DNA from: Paenibacillus sp. 32352
GTDB taxonomy: Bacteria > Bacillota > Bacilli > Paenibacillales > NBRC-103111
NCBI RefSeq assembly: GCF_002042965.1
Contig: NZ_MZNT01000017.1
Coordinates: forward strand, 105,641 to 169,640
Direction: 5' to 3'
Length of the DNA stretch: 64,000 nt
A program made the position numbers and the translations under genes. Shown here one piece after another: positions 44,343 through 53,382 of the stretch. Every line of letters starts with the position of its first letter. Within the stretch, counting starts at the first letter, position 1. Below the pieces are notes generated by a model. The model had not been told where the DNA came from and did no database searches. It worked only from the letters and a program-made list of their open reading frames with translations.

Positions 44343-46094
44343 ATGGACCATAGACCTATATTCAATGTGAGCCCAGAGGATTACACCCATATCATTTTGC
44401 GAATGGAACGCAGTGTATTGAATGGAGATTCAGTGGATAGGAACGTATTGGAGCAAATTCCAGTTCGTTTGCTTCAAAACTCCCCCTTACTATTAGAGCA
44501 GCAGGCCGCAAGCTATTTTCATGAAGGAAACTTAACGGAAGCAAGGGCCGCGGCAAGCATGGCCGTGAGAGGCTTTGCCCAGCAAACCCATGCACACAGG
44601 CTGAATTCGGCACTCTCCCTTCTCTGTATGATAAATGTAAGGCTGGGTGAGCTTCGGGATGCCGAAACGATCCTTGTCTTTTTGAAGGAGCAGTGGGATC
44701 GACAGCCGGATGAGCTTGACGGGAGAGCGTGTATGGCTTTGGCTAAGGGAGCCTATTTGATCGGAGATCCAGCCAGAGAGAAAGAGTTCGGACTAGCTGC
44801 GAAGGAACGGTTTATTCGGCATGGGCAGCTCGGGGAAGCAATACAGGCCTGTCTGGACATAGCAGCCGCTCGAACGGTGCCCCTTTCCGATCAGGAGATG
44901 GCTTCTATTCATTTGTTTGCAGAGCAGCAGGCAAGGCTGGACGGTCGATGGGAGCCGAATCATCAGGTTCTGCGAAGTATGGATTGTATAAGGCAGGGGG
45001 ATTGGGAGTCGGCCGTTCGATGGCTGCAGCAAGTGGATTCGCATGCTTTATCCTACGAACACCGGGCCGGCTGCATATTGAATGAATGCAGAGCTTCTCT
45101 TTTCAAAGGTATTTCACTCTCTGAGCAGGAGCGGGAAAGGATTCAGGGCATTGTAAAACAGTATGGAAGCGATTTATTCATCCGTTTTGAAGCGTACGGC
45201 TTGCTATATCAAAGTGCGAAAATGGATCGACAACACCATCTTGTAAATGAATATTGGCACTGCCTTAGAGCGGCCGCCGATATCACGAGGTACCCATGGC
45301 ATCAACAATGGATACAACAGCAAGAGAAGCATCAGGAGTCGTCAAGCGCCTTGAGCTGGAAAGTCCAGCTGTTCGGCAAGCTGAGGTTCGTACAAGGCTC
45401 ACATGAAAGACAGGATCTGGATTGGAAAAGGAAAAAGGCGGTGGAGCTGCTGGTCTATTTATTGATGCAGCCCCAGTTTTCGGCTACCAAAGAGCGGATG
45501 ATGGAAGACTTGTTCGGATCGATGTATGTGGACAAAATGGCCAATCAGCTGTACGTCATCGTCCATCAACTGAAGCAGACCTTGAAAAAGGAGCTGGGCT
45601 TCGAGCAGGCGGTTATTTTAAAGGATGGGCTCGTACGGCTGCAAGAGCATTTGGTCAAAGAAACGGATGTGGAACTGTATGAGGCTCTGCTGCGTGAAGC
45701 AGACCAGGGGTGGGACCTCTTTCGCTCCAAAGCCATTGATCTGTATAAACAGGCTGCTGCCATGTACAGGGAATTTGCTCCGGAAATCCGTTATGCCGAC
45801 TGGTCGGAGCGATACAGGACTTCTCTCCAGGATAAGCAGGCGGCAGCGCTGAAGCGATTGGCAAGAGAAGCCAGAGATCACTCTCAGTACGATCTATCGG
45901 AAGCCTACTATAAGAACTGGATCGCACTATGCCCTACCCAGGAGGAAGCTTATCAGGGCCTTATTGAGCTCTATGTGGTGAATTCCAGGAAGCAGGAAGC
46001 ATTAATCTATTATCGCAAGTGGGAGAAAATATGCATGGAGGAATTCGGTGTCGATCCGAGCCCGGATATGAACACATCCTTCTCATCTTCATGA
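44343..46094 (+). CDS. BTAD-domain (SARP-like) transcriptional regulator
   Basis: The 583-residue protein has an N-terminal helical, TPR/MalT-like half (about 1-320). It then has a winged-helix OmpR-type DNA-binding domain near 340-430 (WKVQLFGKLRFVQG, WKRKKAVELLVYLLMQP, MANQLYVIVHQLKQTLKKELG) and a bacterial transcriptional activation domain at 435-580. No NB-ARC ATPase lies between. Order is unusual: sensor TPRs come first and the DNA-binding/BTAD part last. No ligand is known. No good ribosome binding site precedes the ATG (GATTATAT). A STAS gene follows by 36 bases. Confidence 0.75.
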   Translation: MDHRPIFNVSPEDYTHIILRMERSVLNGDSVDRNVLEQIPVRLLQNSPLLLEQQAASYFHEGNLTEARAAASMAVRGFAQQTHAHRLNSALSLLCMINVRLGELRDAETILVFLKEQWDRQPDELDGRACMALAKGAYLIGDPAREKEFGLAAKERFIRHGQLGEAIQACLDIAAARTVPLSDQEMASIHLFAEQQARLDGRWEPNHQVLRSMDCIRQGDWESAVRWLQQVDSHALSYEHRAGCILNECRASLFKGISLSEQERERIQGIVKQYGSDLFIRFEAYGLLYQSAKMDRQHHLVNEYWHCLRAAADITRYPWHQQWIQQQEKHQESSSALSWKVQLFGKLRFVQGSHERQDLDWKRKKAVELLVYLLMQPQFSATKERMMEDLFGSMYVDKMANQLYVIVHQLKQTLKKELGFEQAVILKDGLVRLQEHLVKETDVELYEALLREADQGWDLFRSKAIDLYKQAAAMYREFAPEIRYADWSERYRTSLQDKQAAALKRLAREARDHSQYDLSEAYYKNWIALCPTQEEAYQGLIELYVVNSRKQEALIYYRKWEKICMEEFGVDPSPDMNTSFSSS

Positions 46095-46130
46095 GTCATG
46101 GCACACCAAAATGGGGGGGGCTGAAACGGG

Positions 46131-46490
46131 ATGAGCTTAAGAATAAGAACAGAGGGATCGGCGCTGATTATTGACTTCGCGGGAGCGGTGGATCAGCATG
46201 CGGAGGAACGATATCTTCGTCATCGTGATTGGCGTCAAGGATTGGGTGACGGAAGACGCACGCTCATTTTGAACTTTAGCGAAATGAGCTTCATACACAG
46301 CACCGGAATCACGATGTTAGTCCGCCTGGCGCAGTACGGCGAAGAAGGGCAGTATCAGACCTTTGCATATGGCCTGTCGGAGCAGTATCATAAGCTTTTC
46401 CGCCTCATTGGACTGACTCAGCATATGATGATTTATCCGGATGAATATACGCTGATGCGAAGATTGAAATCACTGGAGGACATTTCGTAG
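46131..46490 (+). CDS. STAS domain protein (anti-sigma factor antagonist-like)
   Basis: The 119-residue protein is a single STAS domain: a beta strand ALIIDFAGAVDQHAEE, TLILNFSEMSFIHSTGITMLVRL with Ser57 at the usual phosphorylation site, and a C-terminal half with FRLIGLTQHMMIY. Such proteins release a sigma factor when unphosphorylated by binding an anti-sigma kinase. No kinase or sigma gene is next to it. It follows the BTAD regulator and may share its transcript; a terminator follows. Confidence 0.8.
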   Translation: MSLRIRTEGSALIIDFAGAVDQHAEERYLRHRDWRQGLGDGRRTLILNFSEMSFIHSTGITMLVRLAQYGEEGQYQTFAYGLSEQYHKLFRLIGLTQHMMIYPDEYTLMRRLKSLEDIS

Positions 46491-46586
46491 CTTCAAACTT
46501 CAACGGTTGATTTTACAATACGGTTCGTCAGAGAGGCTGCCTTTTATCTAAGCCGGCCGAAGAAAATTCTACTCATACCCGTCTTG

Positions 46587-46616
46587 GACGTATCCTAATG
46601 GATAGGTCTTTTTTTG
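46587..46616 (+). terminator. Terminator after the STAS gene
   Basis: GACGTATCC and GGATAGGTC pair around TAAT with one mismatch, followed by TTTTTTT. Confidence 0.7.
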
Positions 46617-46829
46617 CATTGTAGCTCCTATAGGACAGTGGCAAGAACTTATGTGGTGCAAAATACCATATGCTCGTTCACAATTTAGACACATTTTTTT
46701 AAGCTAATTTTCAGATTGGTTTAAGCTGCTTTTATTGTTTTATTTGTATATTGTTGGGGGTTAAGCAGTTGTCATAATGGAAATGGCTTAAGTAGGCGCA
46801 TATTTCGTTTCGAATGGAGGGTTTCATGC
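46617..46829 (+). other. Intergenic leader of the Gld-like ABC operon
   Basis: This A+T-rich stretch between the STAS terminator and the ABC ATPase gene holds no gene. TATATT at 46747-46752 is a possible -10, but the -35 at the right distance is poor. GGAGGG at 46817 is the ribosome binding site of the next gene. Confidence 0.4.
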
Positions 46830-47936
46830 GTGCTTGAGGTAAAGCAGGTAAGTAAGCTGTACGAGAATCAAAGAGGGGTCCACAACATTGATTTTTCCAT
46901 GAGCCGTGGCGAGATCGTTGGTTTTTTGGGACCGAACGGCGCAGGAAAAACGACTACGATGCGGATGATCACCGGCTATTTGAATCCTACGATGGGATCC
47001 ATTGCGATCGACGGGTTATCTATGGCCAATCATCCGAAGAAGGCCAGACAAAAGATCGGATATTTACCTGAAACACCTCCGTTATATCCGGAAATGACGG
47101 TGGAAGCCTATTTGAAGTTCATTGCCGATTTGCGCGGGATTCCCGGAAGAGAACAGAAAAAGCGCGTCGGAGAAGTTATTGAACGGCTTGGGCTGCAGGG
47201 CCGTGAACGGCAGATTATTCGCGGGCTGTCCAAAGGGTACAAGCAGCGGATGGGATTGGCGCAGGCCATTCTGCACAGTCCGGATTTGCTAGTGCTGGAC
47301 GAGCCGACTTCGGGCCTGGACCCGAAGCAGATTATTGAGATTCGCCAGCTGATTCGAGAGCTGGGCGAGAACCATACGGTGCTGCTGAGTACGCACATTT
47401 TGCCGGAAATTAATGCGCTGTGCAACCGCGTATTGATTATTAACCAAGGCCGCATCGTGATGGACGGCCATCCCGATCAGCTGGCTCAATCGATGGGCGA
47501 GCGGTTCGAAGTCTCGCTCGAGGTCAAAGGGCCGCGCCAGGCCATACTGGCCGAGCTGCGCGGCATGTCCGCCATCGCCAGCGTGCAGCCGCTGGCGGAA
47601 GAACCCGCGGCCGCTGCACCGGCCGCGGAGACCACAGCTGCGCCCGAGCCGGCCGCGGGCGCAGAAGCCACGCAGGCTGAGCCTACGGCCGCGCCTGCGC
47701 CTGCATCCACGGTCGAGCCGACCGTGAAAGTGCTTGTGTCCGCGAAGGATAACGCGGACATTCGCGAAGAGATCTTCTACCGCATGGCGGAGCTGCGCTA
47801 TCCGATCCTGTCGATGAAGAAAGAAAGCTTGAGTCTCGAGGACATCTTCCTCAAGCTGACAACCAATGAAGCGACGGAAGCTTCCGACAACGAGTCGGCC
47901 GCGGCACAAGAGGAGGAGGTGACCCCGAATGCGTAG
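46830..47936 (+). CDS. ABC transporter ATP-binding protein, GldA-like
   Basis: The 368-residue protein has Walker A GPNGAGKTT, Q-loop YLPETPPLYPEMT, signature LSKGYKQR, Walker B LLVLDEPTSGLD and the switch His in STHIL. The C-terminal domain (DUF4162-like) is split by an Ala/Pro/Glu-rich insert of about 55 residues (about 250-305), encoded by much more G+C-rich DNA than the rest, after which SLSLEDIFLKLT closes the domain. The start is GTG 46830 behind GGAGGG. First gene of a four-gene unit with a permease, a GldG-like and a DUF4340 protein; substrate unknown. Confidence 0.85.
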   Translation: MLEVKQVSKLYENQRGVHNIDFSMSRGEIVGFLGPNGAGKTTTMRMITGYLNPTMGSIAIDGLSMANHPKKARQKIGYLPETPPLYPEMTVEAYLKFIADLRGIPGREQKKRVGEVIERLGLQGRERQIIRGLSKGYKQRMGLAQAILHSPDLLVLDEPTSGLDPKQIIEIRQLIRELGENHTVLLSTHILPEINALCNRVLIINQGRIVMDGHPDQLAQSMGERFEVSLEVKGPRQAILAELRGMSAIASVQPLAEEPAAAAPAAETTAAPEPAAGAEATQAEPTAAPAPASTVEPTVKVLVSAKDNADIREEIFYRMAELRYPILSMKKESLSLEDIFLKLTTNEATEASDNESAAAQEEEVTPNA

Positions 47937-48642
47937 AACTTGGGCGATTTGCAGGAAGGAGCTGCAAATGTATTTTTACTCGCCGACCTCCTATGCGGCG
48001 TTTGCCTTCTTTTTCTTAATTGTAGGGTACATGTTCAGCTCGAACTTTTTATACTCCATGATGATCGACGTGCGTATGGTGACCAGCCCGGTCAGCTTCC
48101 TATATTTGCTCGTGATTCCTTTCTTGACGATGCGTCTTGTCTCCGACGAGCTTCGGCATGGCACCGATGAGCTGCTGCTCACTTCACCGGCCAGCATTAC
48201 AGAAATTATTCTCGGCAAATATTTGGCCGCCGTCGTCGTTCAATTGCTTCTGGTCGTAGGATGCTTGCTGTATCCTCTCATTATGAGCTCGTACGGTAAG
48301 ATCGATCAGCCTGTCATGTGGCTTTCGTTCTTAAGCATGTTTCTGCTCGGAGCGGCCATGATGGCGGTTGGCTTGTTTGCATCCACGCTTTCCTCCCACC
48401 AAATGCTTTCCGGCTTGGCGGGTATCGGAATGCTGCTTGTGCTTTGGACGATCGATTGGCTGGGGGATACCGTTGCTACGGGACGGGCCAAAGAATATCT
48501 CAGTCTTTTCTCTATCGTCACCAGAGGCAGCAACTTGCAAAAGGGTGTGTTGAATTTTGCAGACATTCTCTTTTACGTGACGCTGGCCATTGTGTTTATT
48601 GTGTTGAGCATACAGGTGCTTGAAAGAAAACGTTGGAGATAA
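47929..48642 (+). CDS. ABC transporter permease, GldF-like
   Basis: The 237-residue protein has six hydrophobic spans and the ABC-2 permease pattern with a first cytoplasmic helix RRTWAICRKELQMYFYSPT and the loop LRHGTDELLLTSP after TM2. This is typical of GldF-type permeases. It overlaps the ATPase gene by 8 bases, with GAGGAGGTGACC as ribosome binding site, so they form one transporter. Confidence 0.85.
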   Translation: MRRTWAICRKELQMYFYSPTSYAAFAFFFLIVGYMFSSNFLYSMMIDVRMVTSPVSFLYLLVIPFLTMRLVSDELRHGTDELLLTSPASITEIILGKYLAAVVVQLLLVVGCLLYPLIMSSYGKIDQPVMWLSFLSMFLLGAAMMAVGLFASTLSSHQMLSGLAGIGMLLVLWTIDWLGDTVATGRAKEYLSLFSIVTRGSNLQKGVLNFADILFYVTLAIVFIVLSIQVLERKRWR

Positions 48643-48685
48643 CCGGCTTTGCCTGAAGGCGCAAGGCGAGAAGGGGGAAAGGCAA

Positions 48686-50077
48686 TTGAATAAGTGGATT
48701 CGCGGAACGAATGCGGTCGTGTTATCGCTTGCGGTAATCGGCATCTTCATCGTCCTGACGATTTTTCTTAACTCTACGAAGTCGCTGCAGGTCGATTTAA
48801 CGCAAAATAAACAATACACTTTATCCGACCAGACGATCAACACGTTAAAATCACTCGACAAAGATGTTCATATTATTGCGTTTACCAGCTCGCAAACGAA
48901 TTTGACTATGAATCGTGAAGTCGTCGATATGGTGCAGGAATATAAAAAACGCAGCAGTAAAATCGTATTTGACCAGTATGATATGGAGAAGAACCCGGAA
49001 ATAGCCAATCAGTATCAAGGGATTGATCCTTCCGGCGTCTTGGTCGTCGAGAGCGGCACCCAGAAGAAGATGGTCAATTATTACGACATGTTCCAGGGCT
49101 CGGGACAATCCCAGTTTGATTACCAGTTCAGCGGGGAGCAGAAGCTGACACAAGCCTTGGTGAATTTGAACGTCAAGGACAAAATAACGGTGTATTTCTT
49201 GTCCGGGCACAATGAAACGCCGCTAAACCAAATGACCTTGCTGCAAAGCTCGTTAGAGAACGAGAACTATACAGTGAAGGACCTGAACCTGCTTCGCGAG
49301 GGTAAAATTCCGGATGATGCGCAGGCGCTGTTCATCATCGGCGCTCAAAACGATCTGAGCGACAAGGAAGCCGAGGTTATCAAGGAATATCTAAAAGGCA
49401 ACGGCAAGCTGTACATGACGCTTGGCTTTACGGAAAACATGGTGACGTCATGGAAAAATCTGGATTCGATCATGGCCCAATATGGCATTACGGACCAGCA
49501 TGCCGTAGCCGTAGATTCGAAGCAAAGCCGATTGGTATCTCCGCTCACGATTATTCCTGAGTACGGGTATCATGAAATCACCAACAAGCTGCAGGATAAT
49601 AACCTGCTCATGCAAATGGGGCTGGCCGTTTCCTTGAATGCAGACCCTGCGGCTGCTGATTACAAGGCGACCAGCATTTTGAAGACGACCGACTCTGCCT
49701 ACGGCGAGACGGATTTATCCGGGCTGGTTAAAGGAAAAACCAGCAAAGACGACAAGGATATCAAAGGGCCTCTGAATTTGGGTTATGTCGTTGAGACCAA
49801 AGACAGCAAGCCTAAGGCCGTTATATTAGGCAGCTTCACGTCCTTAAGGGATGACTTCTTCCAGCAGCAGGGCAATCGCGACTTTGCCTTGAACAGCGTA
49901 GGCTGGCTGCAGGAGCAAAAAGAACAAGTGACGATTCGTCCGCGTGAAAATCAACAGCAGCCTGCGATGATTACCGGAGGTCAAGCATTAACCATTTTCT
50001 ACGGCACTGTATTAGTGTTCCCGTTACTCTTCCTCATCGTGGGCGGCACGATTTGGTGGAGGAGGAGAAAAGGATGA
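48686..50077 (+). CDS. GldG-like ABC auxiliary protein
   Basis: The 463-residue protein has a TM near the N-terminus (about 10-32), an outside segment with LTQNKQYTLSDQTINTLKSLDKDV (typical start of the GldG domain), a GATase-like fold (ITVYFLSGHNET, ALFIIGAQNDLSDKE) and a last TM (about 436-457) ending WWRRRKG. In Flavobacteria GldG works with GldA/F in gliding; in Bacillota the role is unknown. TTG at 48686 follows AAGGGGGAAAGGCAA and gives the normal start; the frame is open earlier but overlaps the permease gene. Confidence 0.8.
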   Translation: MNKWIRGTNAVVLSLAVIGIFIVLTIFLNSTKSLQVDLTQNKQYTLSDQTINTLKSLDKDVHIIAFTSSQTNLTMNREVVDMVQEYKKRSSKIVFDQYDMEKNPEIANQYQGIDPSGVLVVESGTQKKMVNYYDMFQGSGQSQFDYQFSGEQKLTQALVNLNVKDKITVYFLSGHNETPLNQMTLLQSSLENENYTVKDLNLLREGKIPDDAQALFIIGAQNDLSDKEAEVIKEYLKGNGKLYMTLGFTENMVTSWKNLDSIMAQYGITDQHAVAVDSKQSRLVSPLTIIPEYGYHEITNKLQDNNLLMQMGLAVSLNADPAAADYKATSILKTTDSAYGETDLSGLVKGKTSKDDKDIKGPLNLGYVVETKDSKPKAVILGSFTSLRDDFFQQQGNRDFALNSVGWLQEQKEQVTIRPRENQQQPAMITGGQALTIFYGTVLVFPLLFLIVGGTIWWRRRKG

Positions 50078-51060
50078 AGAGGCTCATTCCGACGATCATA
50101 CTGGTACTCATTTGCATAGGCGGTTTCTGGTATGCATCCAGCAAGGACTTTTTCAAGGAGAAGCAGGAGCCTGCTGCATCGCTTGCCAAGGTCAATCAGC
50201 AGGATGTAGCGAGCTACACGATCAAAACGGGAGATACCGAGATCGAAATGCAGCAGAAAGACGGTAAATGGACTATGACCAAGCCGTCGGCACAACCCTT
50301 GAACGAATACAGCGCCAAAGGCTGGATTGATTCCTTTAACGGGCTAACCAAAGAGTCGACTATTGACGCGGAAGGGAAAGAGCTGACCAAGTATGGATTG
50401 GATAAGCCGCAGCAGCAGTTTTCGGTGAAGCTGAACAACGGCACCGTCCAAACGCTTAGCGTGGGCAACGCGATGCTCGTTCCGGGTTATGATTATGCCA
50501 TGCTCAGCGGCTCTCCCGAGGTATTTAAAATCAGTGATTCCCAAGTGAAGTCGCTTGCCAAGACCCAGCTGGATTTGATGGAGAAAAGCCCGATCCGGCT
50601 GGAGTATGAGCAGGTAAGAGGCATCACCGTGGAATGGAAGGGACAGAAGTGGACGCTGACGAAGGCGGACACGGATAAAAAATCCTACGAAGCGAATTGG
50701 AAGCTGGGCGATAAAGAATTGAAAGGCTCTGATGCCAGCTCTTATCTGGATAAAGTTCAGTTCTTGTCGACCGAACAGCTTGCCAAACCGGCGGATCAGG
50801 TGAAGATGGATGCACCGGAGCTTCGGCTGGAGGTTAAATACGCCGATGCGTCCAATAAAGAGACTACGGTAGTCTACTTGGGCAAGGTGGATAAGGATAA
50901 CCTGTGGCTTACCCAGCAAGGCGGCCAATGGGCGTACTCCCTGCCTGTAACCTCGATCGAGGAGCTGGCGGATAAGTATAAGCAGCCTCCTCAACCGCCT
51001 GAACAACCGGCGCAGTCGCCATCGCCATCACCATCGGCAGAACCGTCGCAATCCCAATAA
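50074..51060 (+). CDS. DUF4340 domain-containing membrane-anchored protein
   Basis: The 328-residue protein has an N-terminal TM (residues 3-20) and two DUF4340-like units with repeating patterns such as TEIEMQQKDGKWTMTKP and ITVEWKGQKWTLTKA. The tail is Pro/Gln/Ser-rich. DUF4340 proteins occur beside GldG-like proteins in many bacteria, but their function is unknown. The ATG overlaps the GldG stop (ATGA) behind GGAGGAGAAAAGG. Last gene of the transporter unit. Confidence 0.82.
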   Translation: MKRLIPTIILVLICIGGFWYASSKDFFKEKQEPAASLAKVNQQDVASYTIKTGDTEIEMQQKDGKWTMTKPSAQPLNEYSAKGWIDSFNGLTKESTIDAEGKELTKYGLDKPQQQFSVKLNNGTVQTLSVGNAMLVPGYDYAMLSGSPEVFKISDSQVKSLAKTQLDLMEKSPIRLEYEQVRGITVEWKGQKWTLTKADTDKKSYEANWKLGDKELKGSDASSYLDKVQFLSTEQLAKPADQVKMDAPELRLEVKYADASNKETTVVYLGKVDKDNLWLTQQGGQWAYSLPVTSIEELADKYKQPPQPPEQPAQSPSPSPSAEPSQSQ

Positions 51061-51074
51061 TCAAGGCTTGGCTT

Positions 51075-51116
51075 ATCGCCCCCTCTTGTTATTACAGGAG
51101 GAGGGCGATTTTTTTA
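51075..51116 (+). terminator. Terminator after the Gld-like operon
   Basis: ATCGCCCCCTC and GAGGGCGAT pair around a TTGTTATTACAGGAG loop, followed by TTTTTTT. Confidence 0.85.
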
Positions 51117-51121
51117 TCCCA

Positions 51122-51149
51122 ACTTTGGAAAGATCCTGCACATAGTTTT
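51122..51149 (+). promoter_or_regulatory. Possible sporulation (SigK-type) promoter before the coat genes
   Basis: AC at 51122 and CATAGTTTT at 51141 are 17 bases apart, resembling the SigK pattern AC-N16/17-CATAnnnTA. It fits the coat-type genes downstream but is short and degenerate. Confidence 0.35.
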
Positions 51150-51198
51150 CCACATCTTGGGCAACCTAGACTTGTCAAAACGAAAGGAGGACAAATCG

Positions 51199-51441
51199 AT
51201 GTTTACTCAGCAAGGGCAGCAACAGCAGCAAGGTATGAACACGGTCAGCTCCAAGGAATTGGCGTACATAACCGACAGCTTGAAAAACGAAGATTTACTG
51301 GCTAAATTGGCCGTCCACGGATTGGCGGACTGTCAGTCTCCGCAGCTGAAGCAGAAGCTGGCGCAGATTGCCCAGGATCGTCTGCATCATTCCGATCAAT
51401 TGCTTAGAACACTGCAGCAGCAAACGCAAATGACTCACTAA
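51199..51441 (+). CDS. Small Gln-rich protein, probable spore coat component
   Basis: The 80-residue protein begins with a Gln-rich stretch (FTQQGQQQQQG) and then a helical part (SSKELAYITDSLKNEDLLAKLAVHGL...) resembling the small partner protein found beside CotF-like coat proteins in Bacillota. AAAGGAGGACAAATCG precedes the ATG at 51199; an earlier ATG at 51157 has none. It is 23 bases before the CotF-like gene. Confidence 0.6.
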   Translation: MFTQQGQQQQQGMNTVSSKELAYITDSLKNEDLLAKLAVHGLADCQSPQLKQKLAQIAQDRLHHSDQLLRTLQQQTQMTH

Positions 51442-51464
51442 ATGACGCAGGAGGTGCACATCTG

Positions 51465-52436
51465 ATGTATCAACAGCAAAATTATATGAATCAACCGACC
51501 CATCAGCATACGCCGCTTCAAGAGCAGGATTGGGGCAACCTGGTTTTGTCCGAGCTGAAGCGTACGGCTCGTGAATACACGACGGCCGCTTTGGAAGCAA
51601 CCCACCCGGCGGTCCGCCAAACGTTCCAAAGCTTGTCCCAAAGAACAATGCAGGAGCAGGCAGAATTATATCAGGTTTTATCCCAATTGAACGGATATGG
51701 TTCTGTACAATTGGCGAATCAGCAGGAGGTTTATCAAGAGATTCAGCAGCAGGTTCAGAAGGTTGAGCAGCTGCAATCCATCGTTCAACGTTCGATCCAG
51801 AGCGCCAATATGAATGCAGGCGTCATGTACCAGCAGCAGCCGATGTATAGCGCGAACCCTCAATTTCAGCAGCAGCCGTCTTTTTCCGGTTATGAAGCAG
51901 GCGGTTATGCGGGAATGGGTTCGGGGGCTTACCAACAGCCATCTTCTCAAACACAAGGGTATGGACAAGGGGGCTTCGGTTCCGCTTACGGCTCGTCCGT
52001 CGGCAGCTCGATACACAGCCAGGGCGCGGGCTTCGGCAGCACCGCGGGAAGCGGGATGACCGGCATGAGCCAGAATCAAAATCCGATTACGCAAAGCATC
52101 GCCAATGAGTATACCGGCTCGGCTTACAAAACAACGTCGGCAGGTACAGCTACTGGCACGTCCACGCAGTCTCTGGGCGGGTCCTCTACTGCCAAGTATG
52201 GCAGTGGTAATGAGTCTTACTCGGCTGTAACGGCATCCGATTCCCGAGGCGGTAACAGCTACAACTGGACGGATGATAACGCTGGTGCAGCAAGCAGCAA
52301 TGCGGCACAAACAGCAAGTAATCGTGGCGGCAACAGCTTTGACTGGCACGATTCCGACGATCAGTCCAGCACCTCCTCTTCCTTGTCTGCTTCTCATGAT
52401 AAATCGTCATCCTTCGGCAGCGGAAAGTTCATGTAA
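51465..52436 (+). CDS. CotF-like spore coat protein
   Basis: The first 130 residues of this 323-residue protein form a helical, ferritin-like CotF domain (LVLSELKRTAREYTTAALEA, TFQSLSQRTMQEQAELYQVL). The rest is a low-complexity tail rich in Gln, Gly, Ser and Ala with the repeated unit GGNSYNW/GGNSFDW near the C-terminus. CotF is a coat protein of spores. GCAGGAGGTGCACATCTG precedes the ATG. Confidence 0.72.
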   Translation: MYQQQNYMNQPTHQHTPLQEQDWGNLVLSELKRTAREYTTAALEATHPAVRQTFQSLSQRTMQEQAELYQVLSQLNGYGSVQLANQQEVYQEIQQQVQKVEQLQSIVQRSIQSANMNAGVMYQQQPMYSANPQFQQQPSFSGYEAGGYAGMGSGAYQQPSSQTQGYGQGGFGSAYGSSVGSSIHSQGAGFGSTAGSGMTGMSQNQNPITQSIANEYTGSAYKTTSAGTATGTSTQSLGGSSTAKYGSGNESYSAVTASDSRGGNSYNWTDDNAGAASSNAAQTASNRGGNSFDWHDSDDQSSTSSSLSASHDKSSSFGSGKFM

Positions 52437-52458
52437 TACTCCCGAGGGTATCATAAGG

Positions 52459-52484
52459 CCCCTGCATATATTGCAGGGGTTTTC
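52459..52484 (+). terminator. Terminator after the coat genes
   Basis: CCCCTGCA and TGCAGGGG pair around TATAT, followed by TTTTC. Confidence 0.75.
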
Positions 52485-52602
52485 TATAGTTTTGTGCTCT
52501 CCCCAACACCGGAATTTGCTTCGAAGCCTATTGGAATATATTCGCAATAGTTCAAGCTCTATAGGTTTTCAACAACAATGCCCCCTCCGCGGGGTTCTTT
52601 CG

Positions 52603-52632
52603 TTCGCTGCAACCCATGGAAAGAAGTATAAT
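52603..52632 (+). promoter_or_regulatory. Possible promoter of the bceRS-like genes
   Basis: A perfect TATAAT at 52627-52632 has a weak -35 (TTCGCT at 52603-52608, spacer 18). It lies about 43 bases before the response regulator start. Confidence 0.4.
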
Positions 52633-52674
52633 GAAACTGGTTGAAAAAAATGCTTTATTAGTGGGGTGTGTTCC

Positions 52675-53382
52675 TTGTATCGGATTCTTATTGTGGAGGA
52701 TGACGATAAAATCGCATCGATTTTGCAATCGTATATGGAGCGGTATGGCTATTCGCCGCAGAGAGCGACTGATTTTCGGGATATCAAGCAGCAATTTATG
52801 ACACATAAGCCGGATCTGGTATTGCTGGACATTAACCTGCCGCATTATGACGGGTTTTATTGGTGCCGGCAAATCCGGAACGTGTCGAATGTGCCTATTA
52901 TATTTTTATCCGCACGCGTCGGGGAGATGGATCAGGTGATGGCTATCGAGAATGGCGGTGACGATTATATTACGAAGCCGTTCCATTTGGATGTGGTCAT
53001 TGCCAAGGTAAAAAGCGTGCTGAGAAGAACCTACGGAGAATATGCGGGAGCGAACCCAATGCCGAGGGATACTATGAATGTAGCGGGTTTGATTCTGGAT
53101 ACCTCCAAAAACACGATGGAGTGGAACGGAGTCAAAATGGACTTGTCGCGTAACGAGTTTTTATTGATGAATTGTCTGGCGAGACATGCGGATCGAATCG
53201 TGACGCGCGAAACTTTGCTGGAGGCGTTATGGGACGATATTGATTTCGTGGACGATAACACTTTAACTGTGAACGTAACACGTGTGCGCAAAAAGCTGGA
53301 GGAGCTCGGCATAGTCAAAGCCATAGAAACGGTACGCGGGCAGGGCTACCGGCTTAATACATCCTGGGGGAGTACGAAGTGA
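52675..53382 (+). CDS. BceR-like response regulator
   Basis: The 235-residue OmpR-family regulator has a receiver domain (YRILIVEDDD, phosphoacceptor Asp52 in LVLLDINLP, and FLSAR plus ITKPF for the Thr/Lys switch residues) and a winged-helix domain at about 130-232. TTG at 52675 gives the normal MYRILIVEDD start with GGGGTG upstream; a GTG at 52666 is also in frame. It overlaps the kinase gene by 4 bases. Linked bceAB-like genes point to peptide-antibiotic sensing. Confidence 0.9.
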   Translation: MYRILIVEDDDKIASILQSYMERYGYSPQRATDFRDIKQQFMTHKPDLVLLDINLPHYDGFYWCRQIRNVSNVPIIFLSARVGEMDQVMAIENGGDDYITKPFHLDVVIAKVKSVLRRTYGEYAGANPMPRDTMNVAGLILDTSKNTMEWNGVKMDLSRNEFLLMNCLARHADRIVTRETLLEALWDDIDFVDDNTLTVNVTRVRKKLEELGIVKAIETVRGQGYRLNTSWGSTK

